Origin: Rhodospirillaceae bacterium | GTDB taxonomy: Bacteria > Pseudomonadota > Alphaproteobacteria > Bin65 | Length of the DNA: 64,000 bases | Assembly (NCBI GenBank): GCA_026709535.1 | Contig: JAPOST010000184.1 | Location: 1-64,000, forward strand | Direction of reading: 5' to 3' | Shown: positions 1-9,475 of the stretch, piece by piece | How the letters are laid out: every line of letters starts with the position of its first letter | Numbering within the stretch: the first letter of the stretch is position 1 | The notes under the pieces: model-generated | Seen by the model: the letters and a program-made list of their open reading frames with translations, nothing else | Told to the model about the DNA's origin: nothing | The model's database searches: none | Made by a program: the position numbers and the translations under genes

Positions 1-487
1 TCAACAGTCCGTAGACAATCAGGTTGATCGACGGCGGAATGAGAATACCGAGCGTGCCACCGGCCGCCAGCGTACCCAGGAAGAGACGTTCGTTGTAGCC
101 GCGTCTGTCGACCTCCGGCAGCGCCACAGTGCTCACGGTTGCGGCCGTAGCCACGCTGGAGCCGGATGTCGCGGAGAACAGCGCGCACGCACCGATATTG
201 GAATGCATCAACCCGCCGGGCAACCACGACAGCCACTTCGCCAGCGCATCGTACATGCGCTGGGCAATGCCGGAGCGCAGCAGAATTTCACCCAGCAGGA
301 TGAACATCGGGATGGCGATCAGGATGAACTCGCGGCCAGTCTGCCAAAGATTTTCGGCGATCGCCCGGACCAGCGGCATGGGCGAATAGACCTCGCCGAC
401 GAAGATCGCGAGCACGCCGATCGCGGCGGCGACCGGCACGCTGGTGGCCAACAGGACAAGCAGCAGGAAAAGGGTGTTTGTTGCCAT
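1..487 (-). CDS. dctM: TRAP transporter large permease (DctM family), C-terminus beyond window edge
   Basis: Minus-strand translation from ATG at 487: MATNTLFLLLVLLATSVPVAAAIGVLAIFVGEVYSPMPLVRAIAENLWQTGREFILIAIPMFILLGEILLRSG..., typical DctM N-terminus; adjacent to DctQ and DctP genes. Confidence 0.9.
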   Translation of the reverse strand, partial: MATNTLFLLLVLLATSVPVAAAIGVLAIFVGEVYSPMPLVRAIAENLWQTGREFILIAIPMFILLGEILLRSGIAQRMYDALAKWLSWLPGGLMHSNIGACALFSATSGSSVATAATVSTVALPEVDRRGYNERLFLGTLAAGGTLGILIPPSINLIVYGLL

Positions 488-488
488 G

Positions 489-1160
489 TCACTCGCCCCT
501 GCGACCGTCGGAGCGGGCCCCGTTGCCGCTCTCATCCAGAAAAGCGGTCTCGCTGGCGATCTCTTCCGCGCTGCTGCGGCTGCCGATCAGGCCAGTGACG
601 CGGTCGTGCCGCCACACGACCAGAGCGGCGATGGCAAGTACGAACAGGATCGCGCCGGTCAGCAAGAACAGGGCCATGCCGAGGATCCACAGACCTTGCC
701 AGATCCACACCTTGGCCTGAAGCGGCGTGATCGACCGGGTGTCGTTGGCCCGGTTCTCCAGGAACAGGTTCACCGAGTGCCAGAACACGACAGCGACAAA
801 GCCGACGAGGAGGACTAGGCCGAAAACGTCCAGGAAAGATCGCAGCCAGACCGGCAGCCGCAAGTAAACGACATCGACGCGGACATTCGCGCGGTTCAGC
901 AGCGCGAACGGCAGCGCCCACATGGTGCTGACCGCGAAGATGTAGCCCGAAACTTCATCTGCGCCGCCGAGGCTCATGCTGAAAAACTTGCGGACCGTGA
1001 TTTCGACGGTCACAAGCCCAGCCGAGAACAGAATTCCGGCGCCCCCGATCCAGATGGCAGACCGGGAAATCCAGATCAGCAGCCGGACAATCCCTGCGCC
1101 CGGGACACGGTCGCCGGGCACGGGGTCCAGACCGCTGCCGGGTGAGGCGACAGAAGACAA
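489..1160 (-). CDS. dctQ: TRAP transporter small permease (DctQ family)
   Basis: 223-aa ORF, 4 hydrophobic segments, lies between DctM and DctP genes. Confidence 0.85.
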   Translation of the reverse strand: MSSVASPGSGLDPVPGDRVPGAGIVRLLIWISRSAIWIGGAGILFSAGLVTVEITVRKFFSMSLGGADEVSGYIFAVSTMWALPFALLNRANVRVDVVYLRLPVWLRSFLDVFGLVLLVGFVAVVFWHSVNLFLENRANDTRSITPLQAKVWIWQGLWILGMALFLLTGAILFVLAIAALVVWRHDRVTGLIGSRSSAEEIASETAFLDESGNGARSDGRRGE

Positions 1161-1229
1161 GGCCTTCCGGGCACGCCGGGAAACGGGCCGGCGGCTGTGG
1201 GAGTGCCGGCGCCGGTTACCCGATTGCGA

Positions 1230-2315
1230 TCAGCGTGCCTGGCTGGCGATGGTGATATTGAGGGCCTTGCCGATCGTGGCGTTCCAGTCCTTCACGCAAT
1301 TCGGCCTCTTCTTCAGGCAGCGTTCACCCCAGCGCTTCAGCACATGACTCTGCAGGATTTCGGTCCGCTTGGCGAGATCGGCCTTGCTCGGTATCACGAG
1401 TTTCATCCCGCCCGGCTTGCCCATCGTACACTCGCCGCCGGTATTGCAGGACAGGCCCATGGCATCTTCGGCGCCCGTCATCTTCCACATGCGGTCTTCC
1501 AGCATCCGGAATTGCGCGGTGAAGAAAGCCTTGGTGGCGGCGTCGAGCTTGTTCCAGCGCTTCAGGTTGAAGGCGCCGAAGGAGATGCCCCAGCCCACCC
1601 GCATGGCATAGGCATGCGTCGCAACCTGGTGCCATTTGGCATTGTAGGCCGGCGTCGTGCCGGTGATGCCGCAGTCGGCGAGCTTCTTTTCCAGCGCCTG
1701 CACCACTTCCCCGAACGCGATGGTGGTGGAGATGCCGCCGACGCCTTCCACGAAGTCGCCCAAGGTGGCGCTGTAGACGCGGATCTTCTTGCCCTTCAGG
1801 TCTTCGATTTTCCTGATTTCGGCATTACACCAGAACATCTGGCTCGGAAACGGGTAGAGGACCATGAGCTTGGCTTCGAAAACTTCCTCGAACGCCTTCT
1901 CCATGATCGGACGGTAGGCATTCACGATGGCGCGCGCCGTGCCGATGTCCTGGGCGACAGCCGACAGGTCCGGCCCCTCGAAGACCGGATCTTCGCCGGC
2001 CACATAGCCGATGACGCCAAACGCCATATCGAATACGCCCAGCTTCAGGAGCCGGGTCATCTCAAAACCTTTCAGGCCGACCTCGGTAATCGGCTGGATC
2101 TTGGCCGTGATCTTGCCGCCCGATGCCTTCGGTATGACATCGCGCCAGAACGGGCCTTCATGTTTCTTGAAGTTGTTCAGATTGCCCCAGGTGCCGACGG
2201 CATTGAACGTCTGGGGCTTCAGGTCCTGTGCGTGTGCGGCGGTGACCGCCATGGCGCTGGCGATCAATGCAGCGCCGGCTGCCAGGCGCACCCCCTTGGT
2301 CATCATTCTCGGCAT
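1230..2315 (-). CDS. dctP: TRAP transporter substrate-binding protein (DctP family)
   Basis: Start at MPRMMTKGVRLAAGAALIASAMAVTAAHAQ (signal peptide); body has the DctP-like pattern ...WCNAEIRKIEDLKGKKIRVYSATLGDFVEGVGG. Confidence 0.88.
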   Translation of the reverse strand: MPRMMTKGVRLAAGAALIASAMAVTAAHAQDLKPQTFNAVGTWGNLNNFKKHEGPFWRDVIPKASGGKITAKIQPITEVGLKGFEMTRLLKLGVFDMAFGVIGYVAGEDPVFEGPDLSAVAQDIGTARAIVNAYRPIMEKAFEEVFEAKLMVLYPFPSQMFWCNAEIRKIEDLKGKKIRVYSATLGDFVEGVGGISTTIAFGEVVQALEKKLADCGITGTTPAYNAKWHQVATHAYAMRVGWGISFGAFNLKRWNKLDAATKAFFTAQFRMLEDRMWKMTGAEDAMGLSCNTGGECTMGKPGGMKLVIPSKADLAKRTEILQSHVLKRWGERCLKKRPNCVKDWNATIGKALNITIASQAR

Positions 2316-2412
2316 GATAATCTCCCCTAGATTCTCGACAGGAAACCCGGTTGGGAGAGTCGGCTGGCGCCTGCGCCCAAACTGGATCTTTTGCTGCCGC
2401 CTGAAAGTCAAG

Positions 2413-2448
2413 CGTACGTGCAGTACGAAAATCAGTCAAATTGATTTT
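2413..2448. promoter_or_regulatory. Two adjoining inverted repeats upstream of the TRAP operon (candidate operator)
   Basis: CGTAC-GTGCA-GTACG at 2413-2427 immediately followed by AAAATCA-N7-TGATTTT at 2428-2448, about 100 bp 5' of the dctP start. Confidence 0.4.
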
Positions 2449-3168
2449 TCATTGTGTTCGGCGTCCGGCGACAAATGCATCCTGCATCAGGCCAAGTATG
2501 CCAGCCCGGCTTTCAACACCTTCGTCAAGACTTCTCTAGTCGGCGCGACGGCCTGCTCAATGACTTCATCAGCAATTCCCAAGCTCAAACAGAAACGTAT
2601 GGCGCAAGTCGACCACGCGATCGGACCACGGAACCCGCGCCGACCGCCCGCTCTTTCAATCCTCGTTCTGTCTGGATACGTTCGTATCGCTAGATATCAG
2701 ATCCGCCCTTGGACCTGGAAAACGCGCTTGCCTTCTTCTCGTCGCCTGCCCAACGGCCGAAGACACGAATTTTCGGTCTCGGGTCCGGGCCCCGATCACC
2801 TCACGACTTTCGAGCAGTCATGCCGCAAAGCGGGTGCCATGGGGTCGCTGTTGCCGAAGCCCGACACGCGGTAATCGCGGTGAAGCATGGCCGCACCCGG
2901 GTCTCCGCTGCCTCCGACTTCAGCCGGTTCGCCGGAATTCGACGGCGTCACCCGATGCGCCCGGAGGGTACCCAGGTACGGCGGCCTGGAAGACAGGCAG
3001 CAATCACTGCTCGACTGCCCCGCAACCCATGCGGCCGCTTGCCTTCTGGTGGCAAGGCGTCTGTGCATCTGCTTCGACGAATGAAAGCAGCGAGAACGGT
3101 TCTCGCAGAGAGGTGCGGTCCGGCCGGCAACCTGCACAGCTCACCCGACAGGCTGCGAAGTCCGGCAA

Positions 3169-3702
3169 TCATGTGCCGCGTCTTCGACGACGGAGGGCGC
3201 GAACGACACTACGGGCAATCGCCACCAGCAACAGCCCTGCTCCAAGTATCTGGTAGATTGTACCAATCCAGCCCTTCGCCGCCGTGAAAGCCGACGCCCA
3301 GGCCACCTGCGTGGCGCCTATATCTGGATACTGAACCAACATGGCCATGATCTGAGCGTTCTCTGCCAGATCGCAGAGTCCCGCGACAACCGGAATGAAC
3401 GCCAGCCACCAAGTTCCCTCGGTCAGTCGGAAGCGGTAGATCAGACCGGCGAAGAACGTCACATATGCGATCGGGAACAGCGTGTCCAGCAGGGCGCTCG
3501 ACCAAATGTACGTAGTCCTTCCTTCCGGCCCGTACTGTTCCAGCGATGCCAGGGCCTCATCGTACGTGTAGCCCGATCTCGAGTCGAGCGACTGGCCGTC
3601 GATCGGAATATTCGGGAACACCAAGATCAGGAACACCGCCGTGGCGGCAAAGGTCACAGCCAGCGTAGGGGTTCGACCAGCGAAGGAAAAATACGTTCGC
3701 AC
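3169..3702 (-). CDS. Uncharacterised membrane protein
   Basis: 177-aa ORF with about 4 hydrophobic segments, clean start and Arg-rich C-terminus (VVRALRRRRRGT). Confidence 0.65.
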   Translation of the reverse strand: MRTYFSFAGRTPTLAVTFAATAVFLILVFPNIPIDGQSLDSRSGYTYDEALASLEQYGPEGRTTYIWSSALLDTLFPIAYVTFFAGLIYRFRLTEGTWWLAFIPVVAGLCDLAENAQIMAMLVQYPDIGATQVAWASAFTAAKGWIGTIYQILGAGLLLVAIARSVVRALRRRRRGT

Positions 3703-4356
3703 GGGAGCGTCTCCTGAAGGTGGTCTCCGGTATCGCGAAAATAGATGCTAACGGGATGTCAAGCAACGAAACCGTTGCATGATGATCGCAACGTCTTCGA
3801 TCAAGGCCGAAAATGCGAAGATCCCGCACCGGGAACACCCACGCGATCGCAGGCGTGCGTTCGGGTGGCCAACCGGACGAAATCCACGTCGGCACCTCTC
3901 GTCCGGGCCGGACCTGGAGCAGGCAGCCCCCAGGCTGGACAATCTGTGCCCGATCACCGGGGAGACGCTGCTGCTGGTGCTGAAGGATCAGGTCAAGGAG
4001 GCTCGCGACACGCACCCTGAGGAAGTCCCAGAGGGTGTCCGCGGTCTTGAGGGGGAGACAAAGGCTACATGCTTGTCGGCGAGGCCTTCTGCCGCACCTG
4101 CGCGGCCGGCAGGCTGTGGCGCGCCGTGATGACCCGGACCGGCTACGCCCGCGTGCTTGACGGCATGGTTGAGCGCGGCCGGCACCGGAGGACGCCGTCC
4201 TTCGTCACGCGCGGCACAATCCGTCATCAGAGCATCGATACCAAAATCCCCAACCCAGCCTCTGCCGTGTCAACTGAGGCCACCGCCCGGAGCGGAACGA
4301 CGGAAGACGGTGCGCCCATCCCTTTGCGCCGGGAGCGTTCCGGAGAAGCCGGAACC

Positions 4357-6255
4357 CTACTCTGCCGCCTGTTTCATTGGCTGCCGGACTTGCATCCACT
4401 TCTGAAAGATCGGTTGTTTGGGTGGCTCCAGATGGGTGTCTGCCATACAACGGGCCTTGAGATCTTCCATGGTGCCGCCGGTATCAAACAGCTTCACCTC
4501 ACCGCGGTTGGTCGCCATGCGGTCGCGCAGACCCGTGGTCGCCCGTTCGTCAACGGACAGGTCTTCGTTCAGCACCACACCATAGCGTTTGGCCCCGTCC
4601 ATGGTCACCAGACCGCGTTTTGTGTCCAGCGCCACCCTTTCGGCATCGCGCTTCAACGGATCACCCCAGCCGCCGCCGCCCCAAGTGTTGAAGTAAAGCG
4701 TGTCGCCCGCTTCGACTTTGATGCGGTCGCACTTGCTTTCCATCCACTCTTGCGTACCGTCGCGCCGGATCATCAACTTGTTGCTGCGCCGGCCGGGCTG
4801 ACCACCGTTGACGCCCCATGGATGGGTAAGCCAGCGGTCGTCATGGATGGAAATTTCTCCAGGTTCCAGGAACTGATAGCCCATGGAGAGGCCGTTGCCG
4901 CCACGATGCAGGCCCGGGCCGCCGCTGTCGGCGATCGTCTCGTACCGGACGATCCTAAGCGGAAAATAAGCTTCCAGGAACTCATTGGGCACGTTGGTGA
5001 AGCTGGGCCACAGCGAATGGCCGTCAGGTCCGTCGCCCGCCGGCCGGCCCGGCACGCCGCCGAAGCCGATCTGGTAGAGTTGATACCACTCGCCCTCCTT
5101 GTCGTAACCCGAATACATGAAATGCGGGCTGTCCGAGAAACCGGCCGCACACAAGGCATCCGGCGATCCCTGACCGAGCAGGCCCGACATGATGTCAAAA
5201 ATCCGCGCCAGCATGTGTGTCCGCGAACTCAGCGCCGCCGGACGGATCGGTTTCAGGATTGTTCCGCGCGGGATTCGGACGTCAACAAGGTCGTAGAAGC
5301 CATCGTTGAACAGGATCTGCGGATCGAAAATGTTGATGAAGAAGGAGCCCAGGAACATCTTGAACATCTCCTCGTTGAGGAGAAAGTTCACCGAACTGAT
5401 GGATTGCGGGTCAGTTCCTTCAAAATCGAAAATGACCCGCTTCCCCTCGCGCCACATCGTACAGGCGATCTTGTACGGCCCCATGCCCAAGCCGTCGTCG
5501 TCGATGAAGTCCTCGAAATACTGCGGCGCTTCCGGGATCACCATCTGCAGGATTTCCTGCATTGCCCGCTTGTTGCGGTCGAGCATTTCCTGCATCGCGT
5601 TGTGCAGAACATCGACGCCGAATCGGTCCGCCATCTCGACGACACGCCGCTCTGCAAGACGCAGCGCCGCCACGATGGCGTTGAAATCCGACCGATTCCA
5701 GTCCGGCAGGCGGCAGTTGCGCAGGATGAGTTCCAGGATCTCCTCGTTCAGCTCACCGTTCCTGTAGATCTTTGTCGGCGGGATCTGGATTCCTTCCTCG
5801 AATATCTGCGCAGCATCGGTAGGCAAACTGCCCGGCACCTTGCCGCCAATATCCGTCATGTGTCCGAACATGGCGGCCCAGGCGACGATCCGGCCGTCGA
5901 TATAGATCGGCATCATGGTCAGCCAGTCGTTCAGGTGACTGATGGCGCCGTTGCAAAAATAGGGATCGTTGGTGAGGAAGATGTCACCTTCCTCAATGTC
6001 GCCATCATAGCCCTGCTGGAATCCATGGAAGAACGAACCGAACTGGCCAACCACCATCTTGCCATCAGCATTCGCGATCATCGGGAACGCGTCGTGTTGT
6101 TCGCGAATGCCCGGCGACATGGCGGTTCGGAACAGGACCGCGTCCATTTCCGTCCTCGCGTTGCGCATGGCGTTCTCAATGATATCGAGGGTGATGAGGT
6201 CCAGATCGACCTTCTTGAAGGGCGTCGGATTGCTCTGGATGACGCGTGCTGGCAT
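4357..6255 (-). CDS. hyuB: Hydantoinase B/oxoprolinase family protein (HyuB-1)
   Basis: 632 aa; LITLDIIENAMRNARTEMDAVLFRTAMSPGIREQHDAFPMI..., NDPY, GAISHLND, HMTDIGG motifs, C-terminal GDTLYFNTWGGGGWGDPLKRD. Confidence 0.93.
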   Translation of the reverse strand: MPARVIQSNPTPFKKVDLDLITLDIIENAMRNARTEMDAVLFRTAMSPGIREQHDAFPMIANADGKMVVGQFGSFFHGFQQGYDGDIEEGDIFLTNDPYFCNGAISHLNDWLTMMPIYIDGRIVAWAAMFGHMTDIGGKVPGSLPTDAAQIFEEGIQIPPTKIYRNGELNEEILELILRNCRLPDWNRSDFNAIVAALRLAERRVVEMADRFGVDVLHNAMQEMLDRNKRAMQEILQMVIPEAPQYFEDFIDDDGLGMGPYKIACTMWREGKRVIFDFEGTDPQSISSVNFLLNEEMFKMFLGSFFINIFDPQILFNDGFYDLVDVRIPRGTILKPIRPAALSSRTHMLARIFDIMSGLLGQGSPDALCAAGFSDSPHFMYSGYDKEGEWYQLYQIGFGGVPGRPAGDGPDGHSLWPSFTNVPNEFLEAYFPLRIVRYETIADSGGPGLHRGGNGLSMGYQFLEPGEISIHDDRWLTHPWGVNGGQPGRRSNKLMIRRDGTQEWMESKCDRIKVEAGDTLYFNTWGGGGWGDPLKRDAERVALDTKRGLVTMDGAKRYGVVLNEDLSVDERATTGLRDRMATNRGEVKLFDTGGTMEDLKARCMADTHLEPPKQPIFQKWMQVRQPMKQAAE

Positions 6256-6270
6256 TGCGCTGCCCCTCCC

Positions 6271-8643
6271 CTAATGGCTGGCCGGCGTGATGAGGATGTT
6301 GCCCACTTCATCCACTTTGCCGATGTGATCGTTGAGAATCATGGTGGTGGAGTCCATCTCGGTAACGACAGCAGGGCCGGTGATCCGATCGCCGGCCTTC
6401 AAGGACAGGCGGTCAAAAATCTTCGCCGTATGCTCCCGGCCGTCGACATACACTCCAGTCTGCTCGTAGGCTGCACCCGAAGGATCGCCAGTGCCGTGGT
6501 CAAGCTGGTGCGCTTTCGCCGAACTCTCCCGGCCCTGGACCAGGGCGCGAAGGTTGTAGCTTTCGTGCATGGCATCAAGCCTGAAGGTGAAAAGCTGTTC
6601 GTGCATCGCATCGAAACGGCGCGAGACTTCCCGGAGGCCGCCTTGCGCAAATTCTTCCGGTGTGATGTCGACAGTCAGCTGCATGCCTTGACCGTGATAG
6701 CGCAGGTCGATCTGATACAGCGTCGTCTGCTCGTTGCGCGGCACGCCCTCTGCATTCAAAGCCTCCGCCGCCTGTCGCATCAGGCCCTCCAGCTCATCGG
6801 CCACCTCGGCATCTGACGTTTCATCGAAACGGCGTACGAATGTTCGCGAAGCCTCGTCCCGCACCCGGGTTGTCGCGTCTCCATAGGCGCACAGCACGCC
6901 CGGACCTGGCGGAATGATCACCGGCCAGGAGTTCATCAGCTTGCCCAGTGCGTTGGCGTGCAGGGGCCCGGCGCCGCCAAAGCCAATCAAGGCAAAGTCA
7001 CGCGGGTCAAAGCCCTTCTCAACTGACACCAGCCTCAGGGCGCCGAACATGTTCTCGTTGACGATGTTGATGATTCCTTCAGCGGTGGCCTTTACAGGCA
7101 GATCCATTGCCTTGGCGATCCTGGACACCGCCGCTTCGGCGGCTTCGACATCCAGCTTCATGTCGCCGCCCAGGCGAGCATTGGCGGGCAGATAACCCAA
7201 GACGACGTTTGCATCCGTGACGGTCGGCTCGCCGCCTCCCTTGCCGTACGCCGCCGGGCCCGGTTCGGCACCGGCGCTCTGGGGACCGACGCGCAGGGCC
7301 CTTGTCAATTCCGGCACATAGGCAATGGAGCCGCCGCCAGCGCCTACGGTGCGAACATCGACGGAGGACGCCCGCACGGTGACATCGGCCACACGGGTCT
7401 CGCGTCGCGTCTGCGCCACGCCGTCCTGGATCAGCGCCACATCCGTCGAGGTACCGCCCATATCGAAGGTCAGCAGTTGGTCAAAGCCGGCTTGCTTGGC
7501 CATCCAGATGGCGCCGGACACACCACCGGCCGGTCCGCTCATCAGCAGGTTGACAGGCGTGGCCTTGGCTGCCTCGGCGCTCGCCAGACCGCCGTCAGAG
7601 CGGAGGATGTGAAGCTGGACGCCATTCATTCGGCGATCCAGCTCGGACTTCAGGTTTTCGATATATTTCGAGACGACCGGCCGGATATAGGAATTTACAA
7701 CCGTTGTTTCCGTCCGTTCGTACTCATACATCTCCGGGACGACTTCGGAGGAGATGGATACCGGTATGCCCGGCAGCATCTCTTCGATGACCCTCCGGAC
7801 CCTTTGTTCGGTGGCCCCGTTGGTATAGGCGTTCAGGAGCGAGACGGTCATCGCCTCGATGCCTTCCCCCTGCAGCTTCCGCAGGTCGCGCCGCAATGTC
7901 TCTTCGTTCAGCGGATCGACAATCTCGCCCCTTGCACCCATGCGCTCGTCGGCTTCAAGCGTCAGTTCCAGCGGCGCGAGCGGATCGGTCTTGTTGAAGA
8001 TCACCCAGCCCCCCAGGCCGCCGGGCACATAGGACCGGGCGATCTGGAGGGTTTGCTTGTAGCCCTTGGTGGTCACCAGACCGACGCGCGCGCCGCTCCC
8101 TGTGAGCACGGTGTTGGTGGCGACCGTGGTGCCGTGCATTACCGATCCGATGGCCGACGGTTCAATTCCGGCGATCGCGCAAATGCGCTCGATTCCATTC
8201 AAGACACCGCGCGAAGAATCGTCGGGCGTCGACGGCACCTTGGCCGTGAAGGTCTGTCCCGTCGCCTCTTCGATCAGCAACAGATCGGTGAAGGTGCCGC
8301 CCACATCGACACCAAGCTGGTAGCCGCCTCCCAAGTCAAGACGCCGTCGGGGCGTCGCCGTCGGGGCGGGGCGACGATGCGCAGCCAGCGCCGATGCGGC
8401 GTTTCTGGCTTCGTGAACGTCGTCGGCCACAGCGCTGCCGTTGCGACCGACCTCCGAGGTTGGCGTGCCGCGGCCCGGCCGGGTCGAGGTCCGGACTGCT
8501 GGGGCTGACGTCGTCTGTACGGCCGTTGCATCAGGTTCTGCGGCTCCAGCTGCGTCGCCCTTTCCAAGCTTGTCGATCTGCTTCTGGAGATCGTCAAGCT
8601 TGCTGTCAAACCAGCTTGTCAGATCATTTTCGGAACTGGTCAT
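6271..8643 (-). CDS. hyuA: Hydantoinase A/oxoprolinase family protein (HyuA-1) with ~105-aa N-terminal extension
   Basis: 790 aa; [58 protein letters not shown] motifs all intact. Confidence 0.93.
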   Translation of the reverse strand: MTSSENDLTSWFDSKLDDLQKQIDKLGKGDAAGAAEPDATAVQTTSAPAVRTSTRPGRGTPTSEVGRNGSAVADDVHEARNAASALAAHRRPAPTATPRRRLDLGGGYQLGVDVGGTFTDLLLIEEATGQTFTAKVPSTPDDSSRGVLNGIERICAIAGIEPSAIGSVMHGTTVATNTVLTGSGARVGLVTTKGYKQTLQIARSYVPGGLGGWVIFNKTDPLAPLELTLEADERMGARGEIVDPLNEETLRRDLRKLQGEGIEAMTVSLLNAYTNGATEQRVRRVIEEMLPGIPVSISSEVVPEMYEYERTETTVVNSYIRPVVSKYIENLKSELDRRMNGVQLHILRSDGGLASAEAAKATPVNLLMSGPAGGVSGAIWMAKQAGFDQLLTFDMGGTSTDVALIQDGVAQTRRETRVADVTVRASSVDVRTVGAGGGSIAYVPELTRALRVGPQSAGAEPGPAAYGKGGGEPTVTDANVVLGYLPANARLGGDMKLDVEAAEAAVSRIAKAMDLPVKATAEGIINIVNENMFGALRLVSVEKGFDPRDFALIGFGGAGPLHANALGKLMNSWPVIIPPGPGVLCAYGDATTRVRDEASRTFVRRFDETSDAEVADELEGLMRQAAEALNAEGVPRNEQTTLYQIDLRYHGQGMQLTVDITPEEFAQGGLREVSRRFDAMHEQLFTFRLDAMHESYNLRALVQGRESSAKAHQLDHGTGDPSGAAYEQTGVYVDGREHTAKIFDRLSLKAGDRITGPAVVTEMDSTTMILNDHIGKVDEVGNILITPASH

Positions 8644-8667
8644 CGATTCTCTCTTGCGGTTGGACGG

Positions 8668-9321
8668 TTAGTGCCGGTTTCGGCCGCGCCAGTGTTCCAG
8701 CCAGTCGATCACGGACTGACAATCGGTTACGTCCGCATAACGCCTCTCGATATCGCGCAGGTTGTCCCGGTGCGGGCGTTCGTGCTGGTCGCCGACGCAA
8801 TCTTCCGGCACGATCGTGCGATACCCCCACTGAAAACTGTCGATGACGGAGGCGCGAATGCACCCGCTGGTGACACACCCGGTCACGATGACAGTGTCAA
8901 CCCGCTCTCTGGAGAAGAATGAGACGAGCGGAGTCTGAAAAAATATCGAAGCCCCGGATTTGCAGAACGCAACGTCATAACCGGCATCGTGGATACGAGG
9001 GTCGATTTCCGTTGACGGATGACCATGAACCAACTCCTCCGTCACCGCCCTGATCTTCCAATAGGGAGTATCTCGCCCGGTCCCGGAATAAGCGGTATAG
9101 CATGTGGCGACCGGGACGTCTGCAGGCCGCGCAACATCCAGCAATCGCGCCGTATTGCGTACCGCGCGATGAATCAGAGGCGCCCCGCCGAGCGGGTATT
9201 GCGAATCGGTAAATCCGGTCTGGAAATCTACGACGATGATGCCCGGCTTGTCGCCAAAGCCGATATCAGACGCGCCGTAAGTGCGCTCGTCATAGACATG
9301 CGTCGAGGTATCAACGGTCAT
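8668..9321 (-). CDS. Isochorismatase-family cysteine hydrolase (N-carbamoylsarcosine amidase / maleamate amidase-like)
   Basis: IIVVDFQTGFTD (catalytic Asp region), FCKSGAS, VIVTGCVTSGCIRASVID with catalytic Cys context, IVPEDCVGDQHERPHRDNL; start at MTVDTSTHVYDERTYG. Confidence 0.88.
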   Translation of the reverse strand: MTVDTSTHVYDERTYGASDIGFGDKPGIIVVDFQTGFTDSQYPLGGAPLIHRAVRNTARLLDVARPADVPVATCYTAYSGTGRDTPYWKIRAVTEELVHGHPSTEIDPRIHDAGYDVAFCKSGASIFFQTPLVSFFSRERVDTVIVTGCVTSGCIRASVIDSFQWGYRTIVPEDCVGDQHERPHRDNLRDIERRYADVTDCQSVIDWLEHWRGRNRH

Positions 9322-9475
9322 GATCACTCCCACAGGGCCCATCCGGGGCCGGTCAGCAGAAAACCAGATTGCGCCGGTTGAGTCCAAGCCATTTGGCAAT
9401 CGCGACGGAAACCGCTAACTTTCGGCGGCCCGCTGGTCCGGGCGCTTACTTGCCAACAACCGTCTTCCGGGATTC

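Noticed and set aside
1197-2330. 377-aa plus-strand ORF
   Set aside because: Antisense to dctP.
4069-6816. 915-aa plus-strand ORF
   Set aside because: Antisense to hyuB-1 and the 3' end of hyuA-1; composition is typical of a GC-rich shadow ORF (His/Arg/Val-rich) and there is no domain sense.
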